Below are positions 1-6,595 of a DNA stretch of 11,247 bases, piece after piece. Numbering within the stretch: position 1 is the stretch's first letter; every line of letters starts with the position of its first letter. The stretch spans positions 1-11,247 of the forward strand of contig LBON01000008.1 of assembly GCA_000989525.1 (NCBI GenBank). Reading direction: 5' to 3'. The stretch comes from a candidate division TM6 bacterium GW2011_GWF2_32_72. Lineage in GTDB: Bacteria > Babelota > Babeliae > Babelales > GWF2-32-72. The notes beneath the pieces are model-generated. The model was not told the DNA's origin. It worked only from the letters and a program-made list of their open reading frames with translations, and made no database searches. Made by a program: the position numbers and the translations under genes.

Positions 1-21
1 TTGGAATATTTTATTATTGTT

Positions 22-50
22 TTTACACTGCTAGAAGTAACTATTATAAA
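22..50 (+). promoter_or_regulatory. Candidate sigma70-type promoter upstream of the first exported protein
   Basis: TTTACA at 22-27 (one mismatch to TTGACA) and TATAAA at 45-50 (one mismatch to TATAAT) are separated by exactly 17 bases. Transcription would start near 57 and leave a leader of about 140 bases before the ATG at 199. In DNA this AT-rich, chance matches are common, so the call rests on the spacing and on the absence of any gene between here and 199. Confidence 0.33.
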
Positions 51-198
51 AAATTAAACTTTAAAAAATATTACCCACACTTATTGAGCACATACCCTAA
101 AAACCAAAAAACTATTGCTATTATAAACTTATATTTGTCAGTATTGTTATTGAAGGAAAATGTTAATATTATTAATAATAAAAATGGAGGATAAACTT

Positions 199-606
199 AT
201 GATAAAAAAAATACTAATCTTTACAACTTCTATGCTGCTTTCTGCAAATGCTAAATGCGACTGGGGATACATTGATATTTACAATGAAACTGGTGAAGAT
301 ATTAACGTATTATTAAACCGTCATAATAATATACCTATTACTCCTACGCCTACAGGTGAATTTAAATTAGAAAAAGGAAAAATGAAACCTGCTAAACTTG
401 GGGCCTCAAAAAAAACCTTGATGAATGTCCAATTACCTGATTCTTATGCAGACATTACAGTTATATGGACCCAAGGCGACAAAGGATACAAAACAAGAAG
501 ACTCATAAGACCAAACAGCATATATTTAAGAAAAAATGGCGAATATCTTACATGGGATCATAAGGACAGCTTGTTCCCAACAGAACATAAAGAAAAAGCA
601 AGATAA
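199..606 (+). CDS. Small exported protein of unknown function (135 aa)
   Basis: I do not recognise the family. The protein opens with a Sec-type signal peptide: Lys-Lys at residues 3-4, a hydrophobic core at about 5-16, and a likely cut after the Ala-Asn-Ala at 16-18. A lone Cys follows two residues later, but it is not in a lipobox. The mature part (about 117 aa) alternates short polar and hydrophobic stretches (GYIDIYNETGEDINVLLN; ADITVIW), which looks like beta structure, and ends in a basic, charged tail (KEKAR). I place the start at the ATG at 199 because GGAGG at 186-190 stands 8 bases before it and the signal peptide begins there. An in-frame ATG at 160 has only a weak AGGA site 4 bases upstream and would put a clumsy extension before the signal. 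Likely periplasmic or secreted. The gene converges on the minus-strand gene ending at 720. I see no convincing terminator between them, only AT-only hairpins. Confidence 0.72.
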   Translation: MIKKILIFTTSMLLSANAKCDWGYIDIYNETGEDINVLLNRHNNIPITPTPTGEFKLEKGKMKPAKLGASKKTLMNVQLPDSYADITVIWTQGDKGYKTRRLIRPNSIYLRKNGEYLTWDHKDSLFPTEHKEKAR

Positions 607-719
607 CAATTTATTTAAAACTCGTTTATATAAATTCAAATTTATTTATAATAAACTAAGCTTCAACTATAAATCTTACTAATAACTAATTAACAATACT
701 AAATGCACTATTTTGGTTC

Positions 720-1178
720 TCACTTATCTTTAACCTCTATATTTTCAACATCAACTCTATCCAAAAGCCCATAATCATAACCAGATTTACTTTTATTATT
801 TCTTTCTCCACCCAAACCATCTGACGTCTTACTATTAAATGTTTTTAAATCCAAACTCAAAACCTCGTCTTCGCTTTCAAGCTCACTCTCAGAAACAAGA
901 CGATCTTGTCCAAGATTATCCTGCTCAAAATTATCCCTCACAAGACTCGCCTCCAAAATACTTTCTTTCTCAACACTACTTTGAACAAGACAGTCTTGTT
1001 CAATATTATCATTAACAAATATGTCATGATTTTCAATATTAATTAAAGTATTTAAATTATCATCAAGACAATCATTAAAACTATCTACTTTAAAACTCAA
1101 GTTTTCACACCTAATTAAGCAAATACTTAATAATAAAACAAAAGAAAACTTTAAAAAAACTAATTTTTTTATAAACAT
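720..1178 (-). CDS. Exported acidic protein with nine tandem five-residue repeats (152 aa)
   Basis: Not a family I can name. Residues 1-22 form a signal peptide (basic FIKK, then a hydrophobic stretch to about residue 22). Cysteines at 20 and 24 make a lipoprotein conceivable, but neither has a good lipobox (Ile or Arg stands at -1). Residues 52-96 read as nine consecutive pentads with a hydrophobic residue in the third place every time (F54, I59, L64, V69, I74, L79, F84, L89, L94) and Asp, Glu, Ser or Ala in the first, for example DNFEQ-DNLGQ-DRLVS. This is the rhythm of pentapeptide-repeat beta-helix proteins, but the acidic first position is unlike the small residues usual there. The tail (115-152) is charged and Gly/Asn/Lys-rich. 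The start is backed by AGAGGGG at 1183-1189, 4 bases from the ATG. A candidate promoter lies at 1281-1310. The protein is probably in the envelope or secreted. Confidence 0.68.
   Translation of the reverse strand: MFIKKLVFLKFSFVLLLSICLIRCENLSFKVDSFNDCLDDNLNTLINIENHDIFVNDNIEQDCLVQSSVEKESILEASLVRDNFEQDNLGQDRLVSESELESEDEVLSLDLKTFNSKTSDGLGGERNNKSKSGYDYGLLDRVDVENIEVKDK
891..1025 (-). repeat. 15-bp imperfect tandem repeat (about nine units) inside the exported acidic protein
   Basis: Read on the minus strand, the codons for residues 52-96 fall into 15-base units of the form GATAATNTTGANCAA, with the best matches at the units encoding DNIEQ, DNFEQ and DNLGQ. Other units have diverged while keeping the central hydrophobic codon, mostly NTT. 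One pair of neighbouring units creates a 9-bp perfect inverted repeat (GAACAAGAC / GTCTTGTTC, one-base centre). This looks like growth by tandem duplication followed by divergence. Confidence 0.6.
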
Positions 1179-1280
1179 AAAACCCCTCTTTGAATTTTCT
1201 TAAATTTAGATATTACAATACCAATAAACCTCACCAATTTTAAAAGATTTATATATCATTTTAATACCATTGTCTGACTT

Positions 1281-1310
1281 ACTATATTGTCACAAAATAA
1301 ACTATGACAA
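1281..1310 (-). promoter_or_regulatory. Candidate promoter for the exported repeat protein
   Basis: Read on the minus strand: TTGTCA (one mismatch to consensus; plus-strand 1305-1310), an 18-base spacer, then TATAGT (one mismatch; 1281-1286). Transcription would start near 1274 and give a leader of about 95 bases before the ATG at 1178. Confidence 0.42.
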
Positions 1311-1381
1311 ATCAATAAAATAATAAACTCAAACGAATAAACTTTTTCTCGCGATACAATTTAATATAAAATCTTCAAAAA

Positions 1382-1439
1382 TAATAACGAGACTTATATT
1401 AAAAGCATTAGCTCAAAATATAAATCTCGTTACTATTGT
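1382..1439 (-). terminator. Strong hairpin terminator downstream of the 23-codon gene
   Basis: Two 21-base arms (AATAATAACGAGACTTATATT and its near-complement) flank a 16-base loop on either side of 1410. The two positions that fail to match are G-U wobbles in minus-strand RNA but A-C mismatches in plus-strand RNA. The fold is therefore intact only when the minus strand is transcribed. The 3' arm leads into UUUUUGAAGAUUUU. This fits an intrinsic terminator about 27 bases after the stop of the small gene at 1466. Confidence 0.65.
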
Positions 1440-1465
1440 ATTATAATAAAAAATTCAATAACTAG

Positions 1466-1537
1466 TTAGCCTACAAATGCCCTTATTGTAGAAACAACAA
1501 GAAACATAACTATCAAAAAACCTAATAAATTCTTCAT
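1466..1537 (-). CDS. Very small hydrophobic peptide gene (23 aa)
   Basis: The minus-strand frame from ATG at 1537 to TAA at 1466 encodes 23 residues: MKNLL, then a hydrophobic run (GFLIVMFLVVST), then IRAFVG. It could be a single membrane span, a bare signal peptide with an AxA-like end, or a toxin-like or regulatory membrane peptide. I recognise no family. Three features argue that it is real. AAGGAGGG at 1543-1550, five bases before the ATG, is the strongest ribosome binding site in the window. An exact TATAAT lies about 85 bases upstream of the ATG. A 21-bp terminator hairpin follows, paired only in minus-strand RNA. Together these make a self-contained transcription unit inside an otherwise empty 628-base stretch. 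Alternatives are a leader peptide, or a small RNA with a fortuitous frame. Confidence 0.55.
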   Translation of the reverse strand: MKNLLGFLIVMFLVVSTIRAFVG

Positions 1538-1620
1538 ATATACCCTCCTTTATTTAACCAATTTTTTATTTCAACATAAAAACTTACTTTATTCCAATTT
1601 TTATCTACTATTACTCTAAA

Positions 1621-1641
1621 ATTATAGTAGCATTTTTTTAT
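1621..1641 (-). promoter_or_regulatory. Candidate promoter (exact TATAAT) for the small peptide gene
   Basis: TATAAT lies on the minus strand (plus-strand 1621-1626), with TTTGCA 15 bases upstream as a poor -35 match. Transcription would begin near 1614, giving a leader of about 77 bases. The -10 is good and the -35 is weak. Confidence 0.38.
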
Positions 1642-1757
1642 TGCAAATGGAATATTTTAGTTTTTTATATTATTTTTTTATAGCTAGAAAGGCTTTTTTG
1701 AATTCGAAAATTTAATTAAATTTTTTTATTTTTTTTTGAAAAATATCATTATATATA

Positions 1758-1805
1758 AAAAGCTTTAATCAAAAATCTAAACAAAAATTTTTGATTAAAG
1801 CTTTT
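1758..1805 (-). terminator. Intrinsic terminator of the OPT transporter gene
   Basis: A perfect 19-bp hairpin has arms at 1758-1776 and 1787-1805 and a 10-base loop. It begins two bases after the TGA stop of the minus-strand transporter gene. The distal arm ends in GCUUUU on minus-strand RNA and runs into UAUAUAUAAUG, an AU-rich but not pure U tail. Confidence 0.7.
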
Positions 1806-1806
1806 A

Positions 1807-3474
1807 TCAAAAAATAGCTTCAATCAACATCCAAATTGATCCCGCAGCATATACACCAGACCAAAATGGATATTTATCTTCTTTATTTTTAACAAACAAT
1901 GCCAATAAAGCACCAGAAATAAGACCAAGAGTTATATTTTCTGGCATAAATAACCCGCCAAGAACTAATAATGGACTAATTTTTACTTTTGATAGCACAA
2001 ACCCAAATATTGCGCCAAGTAAAATTACATAATAATTAAAGCTACTCGTATTTTTTATAGTATCTATTAACATCCACCTGTTTTGGGCTCTTAAAGCAAA
2101 TAATTGTTCAGAACCAAGACCAAAATGTTTAATCAAAATCCAGAAAATAAAGCCTGCAAATATCGAACTAACAATAATCCCTAAATATTGATACTTCTTC
2201 ATAGTATTAGATGCAATACCAGATAAATGCGCAAGCTTGCGACCAAAAAGAACATCCGAAGCAACCCCACCACTAATTCCTATAAATGAAGTGATCAGAA
2301 CTATTTGCAAATAATTCACTTGGAAAATAAACATAGCCGGCACGATAACAAATGTTGCAAACTTACCCATTGTAGCCAAACCTATTTTACCAGATATAAT
2401 AGAAATTTGATAAGCGCATACAAATGCAAAAATAAAAACATATATTTGCGCTAAAATAGAAAACTCAAAATATGACAAAAATCCAAAAAACAACACCACA
2501 ACTAAAAATGTTTCCATGAAAAAACTTTTTTTCCATAATTTAGTTTTTACACAATAATTATCGACAGAGCTTTCTAGAGAATTATTTGCATGACCAAACA
2601 AGTTTTTAAAAGACTTAAAAAGATCTTTTGGCGTTCTTAGAAAACCAAAAATTGCAGTAGATAAAACCATTCCACTGCAAAAAGTAATAATATATTTTGA
2701 CCAAGAAAGGTCCTGAAATGCTATTACGTACATAGGCTTTACTAACAATATCTTACAAGCAACCCCTACTAATAATGGTACTGCTATTACATGCCCAGTA
2801 ACAAAACCAAGCGCCCAAAGCATAGGCCAAAAATCAAATCTTATCTCTGGTATTTGAAATATTGGCGACTTAAACAAATTTGTTTGTAACAAATTAAGAT
2901 CCATTTTTGGAACTAAAGTTACGCCTTTCGTTATAAATCCTTTGAAACTACCTAGTCCATCTTGAAAAAAACAAAAAATAGTGTTAGATATAAAACCAAC
3001 AGCCAATTCTATAGATTTTCTTAAGGTCTTTTGTGCAGAAATAGTCTTATGGACAAGTTCTCCTATGGGAAAAGAAAGCTTATCATATACTATAAGCTTA
3101 TTCTCAAAAATATTTGCTACCCATAGGCCAAAAAAACTAGCAACTAAACTCAAAGAAGCAACTAAAACAGAAAAATCTAATGGCTTCTTAAACCAAGTTG
3201 TGAATAAAATAGGGTCCAAGAAATAGATTGTTGTAAAATAAAAACCTATCGCCGTAGCAATTATGCCACCAACAGAGCCAGCAAAAGTTGCCAGAGCTAT
3301 CTGCTGGCAATTATCCGAACCTTTTTTATTAAAAATATAAAAAATTATTATACCAATTAGAGCTAAAGTTGGCGCAATCCATGGCCCAATTGGAATTGCC
3401 ATCGAAATATAACTCATTACAGCTGTCGAAAAAATAGAAAATACGACAGCGACAATAAAAGTTAAAATTTTCAC
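1807..3474 (-). CDS. OPT-family (oligopeptide/metal-chelate) transporter (555 aa)
   Basis: This is a polytopic inner-membrane protein with about 14-16 hydrophobic segments along its whole length. It has the hallmarks of the OPT/YSL superfamily, secondary transporters that import small peptides or metal-siderophore complexes with protons. The first span precedes PIGPWIAPTLALIG. GSVGGIIATAIGF lies at 67-78, and LSFPIGELVHKTISAQ at 133-148 matches the family's Pro-Phe/Tyr-Pro-x-Gly-x...A segment. The glycine-rich membrane motifs are GFVTGHVIAVPLLVG (223-237), ISGKIGLATMGK (360-371) and ISPLLVLGGLFMPENITLG (499-517). At 555 residues it is slightly shorter than typical bacterial members (roughly 600-670). 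The start is GTG at 3474, supported by AAGAGG at 3482-3487, seven bases away, and by a hydrophobic N-terminus. It is a single-gene unit with its own terminator, divergent from the hydrolase gene at 3853. The substrate cannot be told from sequence; peptide scavenging is my inference. Confidence 0.78.
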   Translation of the reverse strand: MKILTFIVAVVFSIFSTAVMSYISMAIPIGPWIAPTLALIGIIIFYIFNKKGSDNCQQIALATFAGSVGGIIATAIGFYFTTIYFLDPILFTTWFKKPLDFSVLVASLSLVASFFGLWVANIFENKLIVYDKLSFPIGELVHKTISAQKTLRKSIELAVGFISNTIFCFFQDGLGSFKGFITKGVTLVPKMDLNLLQTNLFKSPIFQIPEIRFDFWPMLWALGFVTGHVIAVPLLVGVACKILLVKPMYVIAFQDLSWSKYIITFCSGMVLSTAIFGFLRTPKDLFKSFKNLFGHANNSLESSVDNYCVKTKLWKKSFFMETFLVVVLFFGFLSYFEFSILAQIYVFIFAFVCAYQISIISGKIGLATMGKFATFVIVPAMFIFQVNYLQIVLITSFIGISGGVASDVLFGRKLAHLSGIASNTMKKYQYLGIIVSSIFAGFIFWILIKHFGLGSEQLFALRAQNRWMLIDTIKNTSSFNYYVILLGAIFGFVLSKVKISPLLVLGGLFMPENITLGLISGALLALFVKNKEDKYPFWSGVYAAGSIWMLIEAIF

Positions 3475-3687
3475 TAAAATACCTCTTATTTTTATCTTAA
3501 ACTATTTATTAAATTAAATACTGAATTTTTCAACTGCTTTAAAAGTTATCACCCTAAGTAAAAAAAGTAAATAAAGCTTTAAAAATAGGTAAAAATACTA
3601 CAAAAAACAATCAAAAGCTTATAAATACAGTTAAATTGCTATATAATTGGGCCAGAAACCCTATCTATGTAAATTTTGGTAATTTTT

Positions 3688-3707
3688 ATATAATTTCATA
3701 TAATTTC
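3688..3707. repeat. Two tandem copies of a 10-bp repeat (ATATAATTTC)
   Basis: Two exact head-to-tail copies occupy 3688-3697 and 3698-3707 between the divergent genes. One helical turn of spacing would suit a regulator binding site. In DNA of this composition they may also be chance slippage. Confidence 0.35.
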
Positions 3708-3778
3708 AAGCAATACAGCTATCAGATAAGCTAAATAACAACAAATAGTTTCAGATTGCAAATATTCTTAATCTTTTA

Positions 3779-3809
3779 TTGACATTATTAACACATATGA
3801 TACTATATT
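3779..3809 (+). promoter_or_regulatory. Candidate promoter of the exported hydrolase gene
   Basis: There is an exact TTGACA at 3779-3784. The -10 is ambiguous: TACTAT at 3801-3806 (16-base spacer, four of six matches) or TATATT at 3804-3809 (19-base spacer, five of six). The leader would be about 35-45 bases, ending in AGAGG at 3843-3847, five bases before the ATG at 3853. Confidence 0.48.
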
Positions 3810-3852
3810 AATATAAGTAGATGAGAGAAATACATATTTTATAGAGGTTATC

Positions 3853-5955
3853 ATGAAAAACAAAGTTATAAAAAATTCAATATTATTTTTATCAATAATC
3901 ACAATTTTCACAGCTTCACAAATATTTTACGCAAATACGCCAAATTCTAGAATACCTAGTTGGCACTTTGACACAAATATTTTAAAAAATACAAAAGAAA
4001 CAAAGCAAAATCTTATACAAGAAGGGTTTGCTGAAGTTAATATACCAATTAATACAAATCTAGAACCTATGTCGCCCGAACAAATTGAACAAGTTGCTCA
4101 GGAAAGATTTGCCCAAATAGCACAAATAATAAATAACCCACAAGCTCAAGCTCAAGCAAGAAACAACCCAGAAACTCAAGAGCTAATGCGACAATACCAA
4201 AATTTAACTATCGAAAATGTAAGAGAAACGATAGTTGCAGAAAATGCTAATCAACAAAATCAGCAAAACCAACCCGCAACAACTATAAAAAGCCTTTTTT
4301 TAGAAAGACCAAACTCCAGAGCTACAATAATATTCACTCCAGGATTTTGGCCGGGAAATAAAGAGTGTTTTGCACCATTTGTAAAAATCGCGCCACAAGA
4401 CTGCAATTTATTATTCCTAGAGCTCGGAGGTCACGGCGAAAGCCCAAGCAAATCATGCTGTTCAAATGCATCTTCATGTTTAGGTACGCCAGATTATGGT
4501 TGTTGCCTGCCAGGTCTTCCAGAATGGCTAACAAATAACTCATTATGCAAAGGTGCAAATTTTTTTCTTGGTCTAAAAGAATATGGTCTACACGAATATA
4601 ATGAAATAATTGCAGCAATAAGTCATACATCTCAACAATTAGCACAAGGCAAGCCAATAATATTATTCGGATGGTGTGCTGGTGCATTTATTTCAGCAAG
4701 AACATTAATAAAGTTACGAGAAATGAGCACTACAGAAAATGATTTAATTAAAAACTTTAATATCCAGGGATTAATATTTGATAGCGGATTTGCATCAATT
4801 GCGGATATTATGCCAAATGCAAAAGGCTACATAAAAAAAACCTTCTTAAAAGGTATTTTTTCATCCATAGCCGATTTTATTGTAAATTGGCTAGTAATTG
4901 CACCAGCAAAATTAATTTTCGGACCCTCAATAAGAGAAAACAACTTAGAAATAAATCTATATGATAAAATACAAACAATATCAGATATAAAAACATTTTT
5001 TATACACTCAACCAATGATTCACTAGCTCCAATCGAAAAAATTAAAACACTTTCTAACAACATAACAAATAAAGAATTTTGGGAAACAGAAGGTGATCAC
5101 CATGCGAAAAATCAACTAGTATACAAAGAACAGTATAAAACAAAACTCACAGACTGGCTAAATAACACAATTCAATATACAGCTCCAAAAACACAATCAA
5201 ATAATACCACAAACAATAAAAAAGAACTAAACAAAAATATTAAGCGAATGATAGAAATAACAAACACACTTATAAATAATATAAAAACAAACAAACAACC
5301 CGACGAAAAAATATTTTCTGAGTTTATGACGCTACTACAAGATAAAGAAACCAATATTCCCGCAAATACACAAAATGAAATAACTCAAAAACTATCAACT
5401 CTTCAAAACGCAAAAACACCACAAGAGCAAATAAAAACATTAGAAGAAATAAAAAATATTTTAATTAATATAAAACCAGAAGATAATATAGACAAAAATT
5501 GCCAGCAAAAAGATATAGATAAAAATAATATACCTGAAAAAAGTGAATTATTAACAAATAAAAATAATTATGGGCCAAACCAAAATTATCAAAACCCGCA
5601 ACAAATTATCAATAATCCTAATGCTGCTTCAAATCCTGAACAAAAAACACATCCAAGCTCTTATCAAAACAATAATGGCCAATCACCAGCAAGCCCATCT
5701 AGTAGTCCAAGTAGATCAGGAAAAAGTAACAACAGCGGCCCTTCAGGCTCTCAATCACCTTCAAGAAAAAACAACTACTACGGCAACGGTAGTAATGGTG
5801 GTGGATATTCTGACTATAGCAATCCAACTACAAAAGAAAATACAAATAACGAACAACCAAATCTTACAGCAGGCGAATATTTTATGCTTGATGTAAATTA
5901 TGATGACGAAATGAATGATATACCAGACAGAATAAAATGGTTTGCCAGAGGATAA
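3853..5955 (+). CDS. Exported alpha/beta hydrolase with cysteine nucleophile and Asn/Gln-rich tail (700 aa)
   Basis: Residues 1-28 are a Sec signal peptide (KNK..K, hydrophobic core 9-22, likely cut after Tyr-Ala at 26-27). Residues 70-145 form a Gln/Asn-rich helical linker. The hydrolase core covers about 155-440: a strand RATIIFTPGFWPG (156-168), GGHGESP (192-198), the nucleophile elbow GWCAG (273-277) with Cys275 where most relatives have Ser, IFDSGFASIADI (308-319), then HSTNDSLAP (385-393; Asp389 the likely acid) and GDHHAKN (414-420; His416 or His417 the likely base). A Cys-rich insert (C202, C203, C209, C217, C218, C232) follows the GHGES loop and could form disulfides outside the cytoplasm. 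Residues 455-545 look helical. Residues 570-670 are Asn/Gln/Ser/Gly/Pro-rich and disordered, and a final acidic/aromatic segment ends the protein. A Cys-Asp-His triad is known in dienelactone hydrolase-like enzymes; the substrate here is unknown. Own promoter and terminator; AGAGG decides the start. Confidence 0.72.
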   Translation: MKNKVIKNSILFLSIITIFTASQIFYANTPNSRIPSWHFDTNILKNTKETKQNLIQEGFAEVNIPINTNLEPMSPEQIEQVAQERFAQIAQIINNPQAQAQARNNPETQELMRQYQNLTIENVRETIVAENANQQNQQNQPATTIKSLFLERPNSRATIIFTPGFWPGNKECFAPFVKIAPQDCNLLFLELGGHGESPSKSCCSNASSCLGTPDYGCCLPGLPEWLTNNSLCKGANFFLGLKEYGLHEYNEIIAAISHTSQQLAQGKPIILFGWCAGAFISARTLIKLREMSTTENDLIKNFNIQGLIFDSGFASIADIMPNAKGYIKKTFLKGIFSSIADFIVNWLVIAPAKLIFGPSIRENNLEINLYDKIQTISDIKTFFIHSTNDSLAPIEKIKTLSNNITNKEFWETEGDHHAKNQLVYKEQYKTKLTDWLNNTIQYTAPKTQSNNTTNNKKELNKNIKRMIEITNTLINNIKTNKQPDEKIFSEFMTLLQDKETNIPANTQNEITQKLSTLQNAKTPQEQIKTLEEIKNILINIKPEDNIDKNCQQKDIDKNNIPEKSELLTNKNNYGPNQNYQNPQQIINNPNAASNPEQKTHPSSYQNNNGQSPASPSSSPSRSGKSNNSGPSGSQSPSRKNNYYGNGSNGGGYSDYSNPTTKENTNNEQPNLTAGEYFMLDVNYDDEMNDIPDRIKWFARG

Positions 5956-5999
5956 AATTTTATAAAAACTTACATATTCATATGTAAACCTCTCCATTT

Positions 6000-6045
6000 A
6001 AGAAACCCACTGAAATTTTAATTTCAGTGGGTTTCTTTTATTTTA
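6000..6045 (+). terminator. Strong intrinsic terminator between the hydrolase and HIT genes
   Basis: A perfect 17-bp hairpin has arms at 6000-6016 and 6021-6037 (AAGAAACCCACTGAAAT and its complement) and a four-base loop, followed by TTTATTTTA. It lies 44 bases after the plus-strand hydrolase stop. It may also stop the convergent HIT transcript, but the U-run on that side is shorter (UUUCUUAAAU). Confidence 0.82.
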
Positions 6046-6062
6046 AACAATATGCCTATTAT

Positions 6063-6404
6063 TTAAAAATCTAACATCTTTTTGCCAGACAAAAAATGGC
6101 AATGCATATGAAATACAGACTGACCACTGTCGGCCCCATTATTCATAATTAATCTAAATGAGCCATCACCAGATAACTTTCTAGAAAGCTCTCTTGCCGC
6201 AATCATAATTTGCGCAGCATTCAAAAGATCTGCATCATGCAACTCTTTTATATTTACAATATGTTTCTTTGGGATAATTAGATAATGTATCGGCGCTTTT
6301 GGATGAAGATCTTTGATAACCAATATGTCATCATTTTCTAAAATAATATCTGACGGAATTTCTTTTGCAATAATTTTACAGAAAATACAATTTTTAATAT
6401 CCAT
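6063..6404 (-). CDS. HIT (histidine triad) family nucleotide-binding protein (113 aa)
   Basis: A cytoplasmic Hint-branch HIT protein. These are small dimeric phosphoramidases or nucleotide hydrolases acting on AMP-linked substrates. Visible motifs, in order: CIFC at 6-9 (the zinc-type Cys-x2-Cys of many HIT proteins), APIHYLIIPKKHI at 37-49, and the C-terminal signature NNGADSGQSVFHMHCHFL (88-105), in which H99-x-H101-x-H103 is the histidine triad. The length of about 113 residues is normal. The start is the ATG at 6404: GGTGAG stands about 5-8 bases upstream and CIFC then falls at the usual distance from the N-terminus. Upstream in-frame ATGs near 6416-6422 would run back into the tRNA-Leu terminator. 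The gene follows tRNA-Leu on the same strand but beyond a terminator, and converges with the hydrolase gene. Confidence 0.92.
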   Translation of the reverse strand: MDIKNCIFCKIIAKEIPSDIILENDDILVIKDLHPKAPIHYLIIPKKHIVNIKELHDADLLNAAQIMIAARELSRKLSGDGSFRLIMNNGADSGQSVFHMHCHFLSGKKMLDF

Positions 6405-6420
6405 TACTCTCACCATAAAC

Positions 6421-6485
6421 AATAAAAAACCCGCTTATCCAATTATAATAGCCATAGCTAAATATAATAAAACGGAGAAAGCGGG
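6421..6485 (-). terminator. Long imperfect hairpin terminator after tRNA-Leu
   Basis: On the minus strand, CCCGCTT (plus 6479-6485) pairs with AAGCGGG (plus 6430-6436), with a further TCC/GGA and an AT-rich inner stem (TTATA...AGC / GCT...TATAA). It is followed by TTTTTTATT. It sits between the tRNA-Leu 3' end (6512) and the HIT start (6404), so it should end the tRNA transcript. Confidence 0.68.
6442..6447 (-). promoter_or_regulatory. Possible HIT-gene -10 box inside the terminator loop
   Basis: There is an exact TATAAT on the minus strand, with no good -35 partner. Initiation near 6435 would start inside the 3' arm of the terminator hairpin, so a HIT transcript would lack the 5' arm and could not form the terminator. 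Confidence 0.25.
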
Positions 6486-6511
6486 AACTTTTTAATCAAT
6501 TTTATAAAAAA

Positions 6512-6595
6512 TACCGGGAGTCGGAATTGAACCGACAAGATATTACTATCGCGGGATTTTGAGTCCCGTGCGTTTACCAGTTCCGCCATCCCGGC
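6512..6595 (-). tRNA. tRNA-Leu(CAA)
   Basis: This is an 84-base class II tRNA. The acceptor arms are GCCGGGA and TCCCGGT (a G-U pair at the end) with discriminator A. The D-arm has the leucine-type GGCGGAACTGGTAAACGC. The anticodon stem is CGGGA/TCCCG with loop CTCAAAA, so the anticodon is CAA (reads UUG). The long variable arm has GATA/TATC, and the T-arm is GTCGG-TTCAATT-CCGAC. The 3' CCA is not encoded; the DNA runs straight into T's. It lies on the same strand as, and 120 bases beyond, the MutS-like gene. Confidence 0.95.

Larger units (their letters stand above)
3475..3852. promoter_or_regulatory. 378-base divergent intergenic region, no gene seen
   Basis: This stretch separates the OPT gene (minus) from the hydrolase gene (plus) and must hold both promoters. 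I find a plausible plus-strand promoter near 3779-3809 and a 10-bp tandem repeat at 3688-3707. I see no convincing minus-strand -35/-10 pair for the OPT gene, no open frame with a ribosome binding site, and no structured RNA. Confidence 0.5.

Noticed and set aside
160-198. Upstream ATG extending the first exported protein by 13 residues
   Set aside because: It has only a weak AGGA four bases away, whereas GGAGG at good distance precedes the ATG at 199, where a clean signal peptide begins.
607-719. Terminator between the first two convergent genes
   Set aside because: Only AT-only inverted repeats (such as ATAAATTCAAATTTAT) are present. They have no GC stem and are expected by chance in this composition.
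960-1000. Inverted repeat GAACAAGAC/GTCTTGTTC as a regulatory operator or inserted palindromic element
   Set aside because: It lies in frame within the coding repeat array and is explained by two neighbouring 15-bp units.
2981-3226. 81-codon plus-strand frame inside the OPT gene
   Set aside because: It is antisense to membrane spans of the transporter and lacks any binding site or family signature.
4334-4687. 117-codon open frame antisense to the hydrolase gene
   Set aside because: It lies wholly opposite the hydrolase core, where the sense strand shows clear motifs (GHGES, GWCAG). It has no ribosome binding site and no recognisable domain.
5570-5896. 108-codon frame overlapping the hydrolase tail in another phase
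   Set aside because: It arises from the low-complexity Asn/Gln/Ser codons of the real frame, has no start site and no plausible protein composition.
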